Origin: Streptomyces sp. BK239
GTDB taxonomy: Bacteria > Actinomycetota > Actinomycetes > Streptomycetales > Streptomycetaceae
DNA length: 64,000 bases
Assembly (NCBI RefSeq): GCF_004217285.1
Contig: NZ_SHKS01000007.1
Location: 124,001-188,000, forward strand
Direction: 5' to 3'
Positions 38,323-48,455 of this stretch are shown piece by piece (the first letter of the stretch is position 1; the number at the start of each line of letters is the position of its first letter). The position numbers and the translations under genes were made by a program. The notes under the pieces were generated by a model. That model was not told where the DNA came from, made no database searches, and saw nothing but the letters and a program-made list of their open reading frames with translations.

Positions 38323-38970
38323 GTGGACCAGGCCGAGACCGATCCGGGCCGAACTCCCTTGCGCCGTACGCCCCGTCAGGCGCGGAGCAGGGCGCGGCTG
38401 GCGCTGGTGCTTCAGGCGGCGGAGCGGGTGCTGGTCGAGGAAGGGGTGGAAGCGCTCACGACGACACGGGTGGCGGCCGAGGCGAAGGTGTCGGTGGGCT
38501 CGCTGTACCAGTACCTGCCCGACCGGGACGCGATCATCGACGCCCTCGCGGCGGGCTACTTCACACGGCTGGAAGCGGCGATGGACGAGCTGGCGCGGGC
38601 CGCGGCGGCCGAGCGGTGGGAGGACCCGGTCGGTGTGCTCGTCGACGCCTTCGCCGGCATCTACCGGAGCGAACACGGTTTCCGCGCGCTGTGGTTCGGC
38701 AGCGGGCTGACCGAGCGGACCCGGGCCGCCGACCGCGAGCACAAACGCCGGATGGCCGACGGCGTCCGGCGTGTGCTGCTCGCACTGGACGCGGCGGACG
38801 ACGACGAGGCGCTCGCCCACGCCTGTCACGCCGCGACCCTGGCGGCGGACGCCCTGGCCCAGGAGGCCTTCCGCCGCGACCCCGGCGGGGACGGGGCGGT
38901 CCTCGACGAGGCGAAGGTCATGCTGCGGGGCTACCTGACGGCGGTCACTTCACGCTACCGGGGGCGGTGA
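38323..38970 (+). CDS. TetR-family transcriptional regulator
   Basis: The 215-residue regulator has an N-terminal helix-turn-helix (ALTTTRVAAEAKVSVGSLYQYLPDRDAIIDAL), the most conserved part of the family, and a diverged C-terminal ligand domain. I chose GTG 38323 because CGGAGG precedes it at good spacing. The upstream ATG at 38287 sits inside the operator and has no ribosome binding site. It probably represses the divergent aldolase-kinase operon and itself. Confidence 0.88.
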   Translation: MDQAETDPGRTPLRRTPRQARSRARLALVLQAAERVLVEEGVEALTTTRVAAEAKVSVGSLYQYLPDRDAIIDALAAGYFTRLEAAMDELARAAAAERWEDPVGVLVDAFAGIYRSEHGFRALWFGSGLTERTRAADREHKRRMADGVRRVLLALDAADDDEALAHACHAATLAADALAQEAFRRDPGGDGAVLDEAKVMLRGYLTAVTSRYRGR

Positions 38971-39119
38971 CGGCGGCGGGGCGTCGAGCGGCACCAGGGC
39001 GCGAACCGGGGGTCACGGGGCGCCGAGACGACAGCAGGGCGCGCGCGGAGGGCCACGAGGGTGCCGCCACGGGGTGCCGTGCGGACCGGACGCCCACCGC
39101 GCCGGACGCCGACGCGGGG

Positions 39120-39290
39120 GTGCCGACCGGGCGCCCGCCGCGCAGGGTGCCGACCGGACGCCCGCCGCGCAGGGTGCCGACCGGACGCCCGCCACGCAGA
39201 GTGCCGACCGGACGCCCGCCACGCAGAGTGCCGACCGGACGCCCGCCGCGCAGGGTGCCGACCAGGCGCCCGCCACGCGGAGTGCCGTGC
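39120..39290. repeat. 27-bp tandem repeats, six full copies and a partial
   Basis: GTGCCGACCGG(A/G)CGCCCGCC-type units start at 39120, 39147, 39174, 39201, 39228, 39255 and 39282, all exactly 27 bp apart. Copies differ by one or two substitutions. Open frames through the array encode 9-residue repeats (such as GRPVGTLRG), but none has a credible start or domain. It lies between the convergent TetR and HxlR genes. Confidence 0.9.
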
Positions 39291-39386
39291 GGACCAGGCG
39301 ACCGCCGCGCGAGGCGCCGTGCCGAACGGACGCCCGCCGCGGGCGCCGCGCCGATCAGGCCGTCGCTCACCGCGGCGAGCGAAGGC

Positions 39387-39773
39387 TCAGGCCTCGCATC
39401 CTCCCTTGTCGTACCCCGCCTCCGGCAGGTGCTGTTCCGCCCAGGCCCTCAGCTCCCGCAGGGCGGGCCCCAGGGCCGTGCCGGCTTCGGTGAGGCGGTA
39501 GGCGACACGGAGCGGGGGGCCGTCGTCGACCTCTCGCAGCACCAGGCCCGCCGCGCCCAGTTCGGCAAGGCGGTCGGAGAGCATGCGTTCGCTGATGCCG
39601 GGGATGGCGCGCCGCAGGTCGGCGAAGTGCACCGGGCGTTCCATCAGCACGGCCACGATCAATCCGGTCCAGCGCTTGCCCAGCAGCACGAAGACGCGGG
39701 CGATCGCGGCGTCGACCGGCTTGCAGGGCCGGCCGGCCGCTTCCTTGCAGGGCTCGTGGACCGCTTCTTTCAT
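39387..39773 (-). CDS. HxlR-family transcriptional regulator
   Basis: The 128-residue protein is a winged-helix HxlR regulator (VDAAIARVFVLLGKRWTGLI, RRAIPGISERMLSDRLAELGAAGLV, YRLTEAGTAL). Two Cys residues near the N-terminus (Cys9, Cys17) and one at the C-terminus may act as thiol sensors, as in quinone-responsive family members (inference). It diverges from the azoreductase across 111 bp, which suggests it controls that gene. Confidence 0.9.
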   Translation of the reverse strand: MKEAVHEPCKEAAGRPCKPVDAAIARVFVLLGKRWTGLIVAVLMERPVHFADLRRAIPGISERMLSDRLAELGAAGLVLREVDDGPPLRVAYRLTEAGTALGPALRELRAWAEQHLPEAGYDKGGCEA

Positions 39774-39812
39774 GCACCCAGTGTACGGTGACGACCAAAG
39801 CTGCTGAAAAAA

Positions 39813-39834
39813 AGTAAGCCCCTGTGCTATTACT
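39813..39834. promoter_or_regulatory. Probable HxlR operator
   Basis: AGTAA (39813-39817) and TTACT (39830-39834) form a perfect 5-bp dyad with a 12-bp spacer in an AT-rich stretch of the divergent intergenic region. The AT-richness is itself unusual here and marks a promoter. Confidence 0.5.
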
Positions 39835-39884
39835 AGGAGCGTATGGAACGGCAGCTCGCCTACTCATCCCTTTGGAGACCCGTC

Positions 39885-40538
39885 ATGGCCACCCTGCTCC
39901 ACCTGGACTCCTCCCTCATGCCCGAGTCCGCCTCCGCCTCCCGCGCCGTCACCGCCGCCTTCCGCAAGGCCTGGGAGGAGCAGCATCCCGACGGCACCGT
40001 GGTGTACCGCGATCTCAGCGTGGACCCGGTACCGCACCTGGACGCCCTCGCCGCGACGGCCGGCTTCAGCGACCCCGCCGGCCACTCGCCGGAGCAGGCC
40101 GCGGCGTTCGCCGCGCGGCTGCGGCTGATCGAGGAACTGGAGAACGCGGACGCCGTGCTGATCGGCGCCCCGATGTACAACCTCACGATCCCGTCCACCC
40201 TCAAGGCCTGGCTCGACCAGGTGATCCTCATGGGCCGCACCGCCGGGGTCGAGGAACTCCCGGCCAAGGGCACGCCGGTCTACGTCGTCGCCAGCCGCGG
40301 CGGCTCCTACGCGCCGGGAACCCCCCGTGAGGGCTTCGAGTACGTACAGAACTACCTGCGCGCGGTCCTCGGCGACCTGCTGGGCATGGAGGTCGACTTC
40401 ATCGTGCCCGAGCTCACCATGGCGCACGTCAACCCGGCGATGTCCGAGCTGATCCCGCTCGCCGACGCCTCCCGCGCCCGGGCCCACGAGGACGCTCAGG
40501 CCAAGGGCAAGTCCGCCGCGCAGGCCGCCGCCGCCTGA
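39885..40538 (+). CDS. azoR: FMN-dependent NADH:quinone oxidoreductase / azoreductase
   Basis: The 217-residue flavodoxin-fold protein matches AzoR: LLHLDSSLMPESASASRAVT at the N-terminus, the FMN loop GAPMYNLTIPSTLKAWLDQ, and VVASRGGSY. It reduces quinones and azo dyes with NADH and protects against electrophiles. ATG 39885 follows GGAG; ATG 39843 would add 14 residues and seems less likely. Pairing with a divergent HxlR regulator is common for quinone-response genes. Confidence 0.92.
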   Translation: MATLLHLDSSLMPESASASRAVTAAFRKAWEEQHPDGTVVYRDLSVDPVPHLDALAATAGFSDPAGHSPEQAAAFAARLRLIEELENADAVLIGAPMYNLTIPSTLKAWLDQVILMGRTAGVEELPAKGTPVYVVASRGGSYAPGTPREGFEYVQNYLRAVLGDLLGMEVDFIVPELTMAHVNPAMSELIPLADASRARAHEDAQAKGKSAAQAAAA

Positions 40539-40583
40539 CCCCGCCCCGCCGCACAGGGCGCGGCACCCCTCACGGACACATGA

Positions 40584-40619
40584 CGGAGGCCGTCCCCTCG
40601 CATGAGGAGACGGCCTCCG
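40584..40619. terminator. Hairpin between azoreductase and tRNA
   Basis: CGGAGGCCGTC (40584-40594) pairs exactly with 40609-40619, and CCTC/GAGG extends the stem inside around a GCAT loop. It could terminate both the azoreductase (plus) and the tRNA (minus). Confidence 0.75.
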
Positions 40620-40637
40620 ATCCAGGATGAAACCCGG

Positions 40638-40711
<74 letters not shown>

Positions 40712-41441
40712 CCGCGCACCCGCCGGGTGAACCGTGGGAACGCGCAGGTAAACCCTACCGCACCCGCACCGGTGCCCGTTTCGCGGTGGGGCGGGAGGAC
40801 CGTGCGAACCCACGGCTCGGCGCGGGTGGAGGAGGGACCGCGCGGCCGAGTCGGTCGACGACCTCCCGAAGGCCGGCTCGGCTGCGCGGTCACGTCAGTT
40901 TTCGCGCCGGACTGGGATCACGTCAAGGACGTGTCCACGACTCGGATCAGGTCGCACGCGCGCATACCGCGCCTACTCGGCGGTAATCCAGGCCGCACCA
41001 CGGCCACAGACACGCCGCGCGCTCACGTCAACAATGCCTTCCCGGTCACTCCTGTGCCGACACAAGGAATTTCCCCGCCGTCCACCCGGAGCCGGAAACA
41101 GAGCTCCCCTTTCGGACATGCGGTCCCAAGGAACCCATTTCTCACGCCCGTTCATGTTTCCGCGGCATGAGGCGACGGTGAACGCGATCATGCCGCGCAG
41201 CAATTGACCCGCTTTCCTCCGCCCTGGCCGCGCGCCGCCGCCTGACCGAATCGAAACGGCCGGATACCGGCGCTTCGTTCAATCGTTGACCGGCGAGTAA
41301 TAACAGCACTACCTTGCAACACGTTTCGAATCACGCGCTTCAGTCGGCGTTCCGCGGTGATCCTTTCCCGCCGGAATCCGGTGTGCCGCCTTTGCTGTCC
41401 CGAACCCCCACCGTGCAGTTTCACCGTTGATTCGGAGAATC
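40712..41441. other. Promoter region of the lipid-synthase cluster
   Basis: This 730-bp gap contains no convincing gene. It becomes noticeably richer in A/T toward the right. A promoter candidate TTGACC (41286-41291), 18-bp spacer, TACCTT (41310-41315) lies about 125 nt before the first synthase gene. No regulator gene sits next to the cluster, so control is unknown. Confidence 0.5.
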
Positions 41442-44400
41442 ATGACGTCCACTGTGCGTTCCGAGGACATGATCATCGGCATCACTCCGTTCGGCGAACC
41501 CGATGCCGGGCTCGCCCTGGCGGTCTGCCGGGCCGGCGGGCTGGGCGTGCTCGACCTGGGCGCCGGCGACCGCGGGGGCCGCGAGGCGCTGGCCCGGTTG
41601 CACCGCGCCGCCTCGGCCGGCGAGGCCGCCCACACCGGTTACGGCGTGCGCGTCGGCCCCCGCTGCCGACTCTCCCCCGCCGACCTCGAGGCCGACGGCT
41701 CCCGGTCCGCCCCGCACACGGTCGTCCTCGCCGAGGGCGCCCCCTGGCACATCTCCGAGGTCGCCGCGCACCACCGTGTGCTGGTGGAGGTCACGGACCT
41801 GGAGAGCGCGCGACGGGCGGCCCGCGCGGGGGCACACGGGCTGATCGCCCGGGGCGCCGAGTGCGGTGGCCGGGTCGGCGACCTGAGCACGTTCGTGCTG
41901 CTCCAACAGCTGCTCTCCGCCGATGAGTTGACGCTTCCGATGTGGGCCTGCGGCGGCATCGGCCCGCACACCGCCGCCGCGGCGGTGGCCGGCGGGGCGG
42001 CCGGGGTCGTGCTGGACGTGCAGCTCGCCCTGCTGGCGGAGTCGGCGCTCCCGGAGCCGGCCGCGGCCGTGCTGCGCAGCCTGGACGGCTCGGAGACAGC
42101 CGTGCTGGCCGGTCACCGCGTCCTCCAGCGCCGGGGCCCCGGCACCCCGCACGTCCCGGACGGCGCCTCCCCCGACACGGTCGCCGCGCTGCTGGGCGCG
42201 CGGGACGCGCGCACCCAACTGCTGCCGGTCGGCCAGGACGGCTTCCTGGCCGTCAGGTTCGCGGACCGCTGGAGCGATGTCCGGCGCGCGGTAAGGGAGT
42301 TGAAGGAGGCGGTACGGAACTCCGTACAGGAGGAGGGGGCCGGACAGGCTCTGGAGGCGGATTCCCCGATGAGCCGGGCGCTCGGCACGCGGCTGCCGGT
42401 GGCGCAGGGGCCGATGACGCGGGTGAGCGACGGGGCGGAGTTCGCCGCGGCGGTCGCCGCCGACGGGGCGCTGCCCTTCCTGGCGCTGGCGCTGGCGGAC
42501 GGAGAGCGCACCCGGGCGATGCTGGCCGCGACCCGGGACGCGGTGGCGGGCCGCCCCTGGGGCGTGGGCGTCCTCGGCTTCGCCCCGGAGGACGTGCGGG
42601 CCGCCCAGTTGGAGGCCGTACGGGAGATGCGGCCGACGCACGCCGTCATCGCCGGCGGACGCCCGTCGCAGGCGAAGGCGCTGGAGCGGGACGGCATCAG
42701 GACGTTCCTGCACGTGCCCTCGCCGGGATTGCTGCGGCAGTTCCTGGAAGCGGGCGCGCGGCGTTTCGTCTTCGAGGGTTCGGAGTGCGGCGGGCACGTC
42801 GGACCGCGCGGCAGCTTCCCGCTGTGGGAGTCCCAACTCGCCGTTCTGGAGGACTACTTCGACGGCGGGGACGCCGCCGGTCTGGAGGTGTTCTTCGCGG
42901 GCGGCGTGCACGACGGGCGGTCGGCCGCCATGGTCGCCGCGCTCGCCGCGCCGCTCACCGCGCGCGGGGCGGCCGTCGGGGTGCTGATGGGAACCGCGTA
43001 CCTGTTCACCGAGGAGGCGGTGGCACACGGCGCGATCCGCCCGCTCTTCCAGCGGCAGGTCCTCGCCGCCGAGGCGACCACGCTGCTGGAGTCGGCGCCC
43101 GGCCACGCCACGCGCTGCGTGCCCAGCCCCTTCGCCGCCGGCTACCGGGAGGAGGCGGCCCGGCTGCGCGCGCGGGGCGTGCCGGACCGCCGTGTCTGGG
43201 AGGAGCTGGAGCGGCTCAACGTGGGCCGGTTGCGCGTCGCCAGCAAGGGCGTGACCCGGGCGGAGGACGGCGCGCTGGTGCCCGTGGACGAGCAACGGCA
43301 GCTGGACGAGGGGATGTTCATGGCCGGGGAGGTGGCCGTGCTCAGATCGGCGACCACCACGGTCGCCGCGCTGCACACGTCGGTGACGACGGGAGCGGCG
43401 GAGTTCCTGAGCCGGCGGGCGGCCGAGCTGGGCGGCGACCGGTCGGTCCCACGGACGGTTCCCGCGCCCCTGGACATCGCCGTCGTGGGGATGGCCTGCA
43501 TGTTCCCGCAGGCGCCCGACCTGGCGGCCTTCTGGGCGAACGTCGTCGGCGGGCACGACGCGGTCACCGAGGTCCCGCCGGAGCGCTGGGACCCGGCCGT
43601 CCACCACGGCACGTCCACGCCGTCGAAGTGGGGCGGCTTCCTGCCGCCGATCCCCTTCGACCCGTTGCGCTACGGCATCCCGCCAGCGTCCCTCGGTTCC
43701 GTCGAGCCGGTCCAGCTGCTGTCCCTGGAGGCCGCCCGGCGTGCCCTGGAGGACGCCGGGTACGGCGGCGGGGGGCGGGAGTTCGACCGCTCGCGCACCT
43801 CGGTGGTGTTCGGCGCGGAGGCCGGCAGCGACCTGTCCAACGCGGCCACGCTGCGGGCCGTGCTGCCGTCCTACTACGACCAGGTCCCGAAGGCGCTGGA
43901 CGACCAGCTCCCGCAGCTCACCGAGGACTCCTTCCCCGGGATGCTCGCCAACGTGATCTCGGGGCGGATCGCCAACCGGCTCGACCTCGGCGGCGCCAAC
44001 TACACCGTCGACGCCGCCTGCGCCTCCTCGCTCGCCGCCGTCGACGTGGCGTGCAAGGAACTCGTCGGCGGCACCAGTGACGTGGTGCTGTGCGGGGGCG
44101 CCGACCTGCACAACGGCATCAACGACTACGTCCTCTTCTCCTCCGTGCACGCCTTGTCCCCCACCGGGCGCTCCCGCGCCTTCGACGGCTCGGCCGACGG
44201 CATCGCCCTAGGCGAGGGCGTGGCCTGCGTCGTCCTCAAGCGGCTCGCCGACGCCGAGCGCGACGGCGACCGGATCTACGGCGTGATCAAGGGCCTCGGC
44301 GCCTCCAGCGACGGCCGCTCACTCGGGCTGACCGCTCCCCGTCCCGAGGGCCAGCGGGTGGCGCTGGAGCGGGCCTACCGCAACGCGGGCGTCTCACCGG

Positions 44401-47400
44401 CCGACGTCGGGCTGGTCGAGGCGCACGGCACCGGCACGGTGGTCGGCGACCGCACCGAACTCCGTGTCCTGACCGAGGTGTTCGCCGAGGCGGGGGCGGA
44501 GCGGGGCCGTTGCGTGATCGGCTCGGTGAAGTCGCAGATCGGGCACACGAAGTGCGCCGCGGGTCTGGCCGGGATGATCAAGACGCTGCTGGCGCTGCAC
44601 ACCGGTGTCCGGCCGCCCACGCTGCACGTCGAGACGCCCAACCCGGCCTGGGACGCGGACAGCAGCCCGTTCGTCTTCCACAGCGAGGCCCGCCCGTGGG
44701 CCGTGCCCGCCGCCGAACGCCTCGCCGGGGTCAGCGCGTTCGGCTTCGGCGGCACCAACTTCCATGTCGTGCTGGCAGCTCACGGCGACGGGGTGCCGCC
44801 GGTGCGCGCGGTGGACGCCTGGCCCGCCGAGCTGTTCCTGTTCCGCGGCCGCGACGAGCAGGCGGCCCGGCGGGCGGTGGCGGAACTGCTCACCACCGCC
44901 GAGACGGAAGGCAGGCCCTGGCGGCTGCGGGACCTGGCGCTCGGCGCGGCCCGCCGCTCGGACGCGAGCGATGACCCCGTCCGGGTGGCGGTCGTGGCGA
45001 CCGACGTGGACGACCTGGTCACCAAGCTGCGCGCAGTGGCGGCGGACGGTGGCGCACAGGGCCCGGACGCCGGCACCCGCGCACAGGCCCCGGCGGCCGG
45101 CGTCCACCGGGCTCCCGCCGCTGCCGCCCCGGAAGGCGTCTCCGCGAGCCCCGCCGAGCCCGGCGGACCCGGAAAAGTCGCCTTCCTGTTCCCCGGCCAG
45201 GGCAGCCAGCGGCCCGGGATGCTCGCCGAACTCTTCGTCCACTTTCCCGAGTTGCGCGCCCACCTGGAGCCGGTCCGGAGCCATGCCGACGCGCTGTACC
45301 CCCCGGCCGCCTTCGACGACGCCGGGCGCGCCCGGCAGCAGGACGCCCTGACCGACACCCGGGTGGCGCAGCCCGCCCTCGGGATCGCCGGGCTCGCCGC
45401 GTACGCCGTGCTCACCGGGGCCGGGGTGCGGCCCGACATGGCCGCCGGGCACAGCTACGGCGAGCTGGTCGCCCTGTGTGCGGCCGGGGCCCTCTCCCCC
45501 GAGACGCTGCTGGCGCTGAGCTCCGAACGGGCGGCGGCGATCCTCGAAGCCGCCCGGCGGCACGGCGACGACACCGGCGCCATGGCCGCCGTCGCGGCCG
45601 GAGCCGACGACGTCACCGGGGCCCTGCGCGCGGCGGGCGCGCCGGACACGGTGGTGGTCGCCAACCGCAACTCGCCGGAGCAGACGGTGATCTCGGGACC
45701 GTCGGAGGCGGTCGCCGAGGCGGTGCGGCTGATACGGGAGGCGGGCCTCGGGGCCAAGCGCATCCCGGTGGCCTGCGCCTTCCACAGCCCGCTGGTGGCC
45801 GGCGCGGGAGAGCGCTTCGCGCAGGCGCTGGCCGCCCGCCCGGTGCACGCCCCCGAGTTCCCGGTGTGGTCCAACCGCACGGCCGCCCCGTACGACGCCG
45901 ACCCGGACGCGGTCCGCGCGGAGCTCGCCGCCCAGATCGGCGCGCCCGTCGCCTTCGTCGAGCAGATCGAGGCGATGTACGCCGCGGGCGCGCGGATCTT
46001 CGTCGAGGCGGGCCCCGGGTCGGTGCTGACCCGGCTGGTCGGGCGGATCCTCGGCGACCGCCCGCACACCACGGTCGCCTGCGAGCCCCGCCCGGGCGGC
46101 GGGCTGCCCGACTGGCTCGACGCCCTCGCCCGTCTCGCCGTGGCCGGGCTGCCGGTGCGCACCGGCCGGCTGCTGCGCGGGCGGGACGCCGTCGACGCCG
46201 TGCGCACACCTGTGCCGAAGCGGCCCGGCTGGACGGTGGACGGGCAGCTGGTCCGCACCGCCTCCGGGGCCCTCCTCCCCGGTGCGCTCGCCCCGGCCCG
46301 ACGCGTGATGGAACCCGTCGAAAGGACTGTGCCGACTGTGACGACCAACCCCCCGCACGGCGTCCCGTCCGACCGGGACGCGATCGTCTCCGAGTTCCTG
46401 CGCACCAGCCGGGAGATGATCGCCGCCCAACGGGACGTACTGCTCACCTACTTCGGGGCGACTCCGGGTGGGACGGCGGCCGCACCGCCGTCGCCGGAAC
46501 CGCTGTCCTGGGAGACGCCCGCGCCGGTGGGCCAGGCGGCGCCGTCGGCGCTGCCCGCGGCGCTTCCCCCGGCCGTGGCGCCGGCGGACGCACCGGATCC
46601 GGCCGCCGGCGCCGTGGACGTGCAGCGCGTCGTACTGGAGATCATCAGCGAACGCACCGGCTATCCCGTCGACATGATCGAGCCCGACCTCGATCTGGAG
46701 GCGGATCTCAGCATCGACTCCATCAAGCGCGCCGAGATCGCCGGTGAGCTGGCCAGGCGTCTCGGCGCGCAGGGAGGCGCGGACCTGACGTCCCTGGAGG
46801 ACGCCGAGCTGGAGGAACTGGCGAAGGCGCGGACGGCCGCGGCGGTGACCGGCTGGCTGACGGCAAGGCTGGGTGGTTCGCCGCCGGATCCGGGCGCGGA
46901 CGACCGGCATCCCGCTGTGACGCCCTCGGCGGCTGAGCCGGTCCCGGTGCGGGCTCCCGCCGCCGAGACCGCCGCGCCGGCCGTCGGGGAGGTGTCCGGC
47001 GAGCCGCCGAAGCGGCATGTGCTGCGGCCCGTACCGCTGGACACGCCGGAGGCGCCCCTCGACGCGGCCTCGGTGTTCGCCGGCGCCCGCTGGGCCGTCC
47101 TGGGGGAGGTTCCCGAGGTCGCCGCGCGACTTGAAGGGCTGGGGGCCGACGTCGTCGTACGCGGCCGGGAGCATGTGCTGACCGAGGCGGACGGGCCGGT
47201 CGACGGGGTGGTCCACCTCGGTGCGCTCACCGGCGGCGACACGCCCGTGCTGCCGGACGCGTTCGCCGTGCTGAAGGCGGCGCTGGCCCGCTCCCCGCGC
47301 CGGCTGCTGGCCGTACGGCCCGCCGAAGGGGGCGTCCGCGCGGCGGGTCTGCACGGACTGTTCCGCACGGTGGCCCGCGAGTATCCGCACCTGACGGCCC

Positions 47401-48455
47401 GGGTCGTCGACCTCGCGGACGTGTCGCCCGCCGCCGTCGCGGACGCCGTCGTGACGGAGGCCGCGCTCCCCGAGGGCGCGCCGGTCGTGCTGCGGACGGC
47501 GTCCGGGCGGTACGGCTTCGAGCTTGTGGAGGCGCCGCTCGGCGCGCTCGGCAACACCGGCGCCGGGCCGGCCGGGGAGGGGGCCGCCGAGGCCGCCGCG
47601 CTCGGCCTGGACCGCGACTCGGTCGTGGTGCTGGCGGGCGGGGCGCGCGGCATCACCGCGCAGTTCGCCGCCGCCCTCGCCGGCGCGTCCCGCTGCCGGC
47701 TGGAGCTCCTCGGCCGGACGCCCGCGCCGGACGGCCCGGAGGACGCCGACACCGCCGCCGCCCGCACGCCTGCCGCACTGCGCGCGGCGCTCGCCGCCCG
47801 CGGCGGGCTGAAGCCGGCCGAGATCAACCGCGCCGCCGAACTGCTGCTGGCACAAAGGGAGATCACCGCGACGCTTGAGGAGCTCACCGCGCTCGGCAGC
47901 CGGGTCCGCTACCGCTCGGTGGACTTCCGGGAGCCGGAGGCGGTGGTCCAGGCGGTCAAGGAGATCCACGCCGAACACGGACGGCTCGACGGCGTGGTCC
48001 ACGCCGCCGGGGTGATCGAGGACCGGCTGATCGCGGAGAAGAGCGTGGAGTCCTTCCAGCGCGTCTACGGCACGAAGGCCACCGGCGCGGACGCCCTGCT
48101 CACGGCGCTGGAGGAGCTGCCGGCCCGGCCCGGGTTCACCGTGCTGTTCGGCAGCGTCTCCGCCGTCCTCGGCAACCGGGGCCAGGTCGACTACGCGGCC
48201 GCCAACGACGCCCTGGAGACCCTCGGCGCGGCCTTCGCCGCCCGGACCGGGCACCGTGCGCTGACCGTGCACTGGGGGCCGTGGGCGCCGTCGGCAGGTC
48301 ATTCCGGCATGGTGGGCGCGGAGTTGGCCCGGGAGTACGCGCGGCGCGGCATTCGGCTGATCGACCCCGAGGAGGGGACCGCCGCGCTGCTGCGGGAGCT
48401 GGCCTGGGGCGAGGAGTCCGCGACCGCCGTCGTCTACACCGCCTCCGCCTGGTGA
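41442..48455 (+). CDS. PUFA/glycolipid-type synthase: ER-like x2, KS, AT, ACP, KR
   Basis: The 2337-residue protein carries, in order, two nitronate-monooxygenase/PfaD-like FMN domains (about 10-270 and 285-640), a ketosynthase (about 670-1120; Cys in VDAACASS near 859, His in EAHGTGT, GHTKCAAG), an acyltransferase (about 1220-1590; GHSYGE), an acyl carrier protein whose Ser1760 is in LSIDSIKRAEI, and a ketoreductase (about 2050-2335; GGARGITAQF, Tyr in RGQVDYAAAND). The IDSIKR ACP motif and this KS type are those of PUFA synthases and heterocyst-glycolipid synthases. ATG 41442 follows GGAG. From memory, S. coelicolor SCO0124-0129, labelled eicosapentaenoic-acid-like, is comparable. Confidence 0.88.
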   Translation: MTSTVRSEDMIIGITPFGEPDAGLALAVCRAGGLGVLDLGAGDRGGREALARLHRAASAGEAAHTGYGVRVGPRCRLSPADLEADGSRSAPHTVVLAEGAPWHISEVAAHHRVLVEVTDLESARRAARAGAHGLIARGAECGGRVGDLSTFVLLQQLLSADELTLPMWACGGIGPHTAAAAVAGGAAGVVLDVQLALLAESALPEPAAAVLRSLDGSETAVLAGHRVLQRRGPGTPHVPDGASPDTVAALLGARDARTQLLPVGQDGFLAVRFADRWSDVRRAVRELKEAVRNSVQEEGAGQALEADSPMSRALGTRLPVAQGPMTRVSDGAEFAAAVAADGALPFLALALADGERTRAMLAATRDAVAGRPWGVGVLGFAPEDVRAAQLEAVREMRPTHAVIAGGRPSQAKALERDGIRTFLHVPSPGLLRQFLEAGARRFVFEGSECGGHVGPRGSFPLWESQLAVLEDYFDGGDAAGLEVFFAGGVHDGRSAAMVAALAAPLTARGAAVGVLMGTAYLFTEEAVAHGAIRPLFQRQVLAAEATTLLESAPGHATRCVPSPFAAGYREEAARLRARGVPDRRVWEELERLNVGRLRVASKGVTRAEDGALVPVDEQRQLDEGMFMAGEVAVLRSATTTVAALHTSVTTGAAEFLSRRAAELGGDRSVPRTVPAPLDIAVVGMACMFPQAPDLAAFWANVVGGHDAVTEVPPERWDPAVHHGTSTPSKWGGFLPPIPFDPLRYGIPPASLGSVEPVQLLSLEAARRALEDAGYGGGGREFDRSRTSVVFGAEAGSDLSNAATLRAVLPSYYDQVPKALDDQLPQLTEDSFPGMLANVISGRIANRLDLGGANYTVDAACASSLAAVDVACKELVGGTSDVVLCGGADLHNGINDYVLFSSVHALSPTGRSRAFDGSADGIALGEGVACVVLKRLADAERDGDRIYGVIKGLGASSDGRSLGLTAPRPEGQRVALERAYRNAGVSPADVGLVEAHGTGTVVGDRTELRVLTEVFAEAGAERGRCVIGSVKSQIGHTKCAAGLAGMIKTLLALHTGVRPPTLHVETPNPAWDADSSPFVFHSEARPWAVPAAERLAGVSAFGFGGTNFHVVLAAHGDGVPPVRAVDAWPAELFLFRGRDEQAARRAVAELLTTAETEGRPWRLRDLALGAARRSDASDDPVRVAVVATDVDDLVTKLRAVAADGGAQGPDAGTRAQAPAAGVHRAPAAAAPEGVSASPAEPGGPGKVAFLFPGQGSQRPGMLAELFVHFPELRAHLEPVRSHADALYPPAAFDDAGRARQQDALTDTRVAQPALGIAGLAAYAVLTGAGVRPDMAAGHSYGELVALCAAGALSPETLLALSSERAAAILEAARRHGDDTGAMAAVAAGADDVTGALRAAGAPDTVVVANRNSPEQTVISGPSEAVAEAVRLIREAGLGAKRIPVACAFHSPLVAGAGERFAQALAARPVHAPEFPVWSNRTAAPYDADPDAVRAELAAQIGAPVAFVEQIEAMYAAGARIFVEAGPGSVLTRLVGRILGDRPHTTVACEPRPGGGLPDWLDALARLAVAGLPVRTGRLLRGRDAVDAVRTPVPKRPGWTVDGQLVRTASGALLPGALAPARRVMEPVERTVPTVTTNPPHGVPSDRDAIVSEFLRTSREMIAAQRDVLLTYFGATPGGTAAAPPSPEPLSWETPAPVGQAAPSALPAALPPAVAPADAPDPAAGAVDVQRVVLEIISERTGYPVDMIEPDLDLEADLSIDSIKRAEIAGELARRLGAQGGADLTSLEDAELEELAKARTAAAVTGWLTARLGGSPPDPGADDRHPAVTPSAAEPVPVRAPAAETAAPAVGEVSGEPPKRHVLRPVPLDTPEAPLDAASVFAGARWAVLGEVPEVAARLEGLGADVVVRGREHVLTEADGPVDGVVHLGALTGGDTPVLPDAFAVLKAALARSPRRLLAVRPAEGGVRAAGLHGLFRTVAREYPHLTARVVDLADVSPAAVADAVVTEAALPEGAPVVLRTASGRYGFELVEAPLGALGNTGAGPAGEGAAEAAALGLDRDSVVVLAGGARGITAQFAAALAGASRCRLELLGRTPAPDGPEDADTAAARTPAALRAALAARGGLKPAEINRAAELLLAQREITATLEELTALGSRVRYRSVDFREPEAVVQAVKEIHAEHGRLDGVVHAAGVIEDRLIAEKSVESFQRVYGTKATGADALLTALEELPARPGFTVLFGSVSAVLGNRGQVDYAAANDALETLGAAFAARTGHRALTVHWGPWAPSAGHSGMVGAELAREYARRGIRLIDPEEGTAALLRELAWGEESATAVVYTASAW

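Noticed and set aside
39120..39290. CRISPR array
   Set aside because: The units are directly adjacent with no unique spacers and no cas genes are nearby, so it is a plain tandem repeat.
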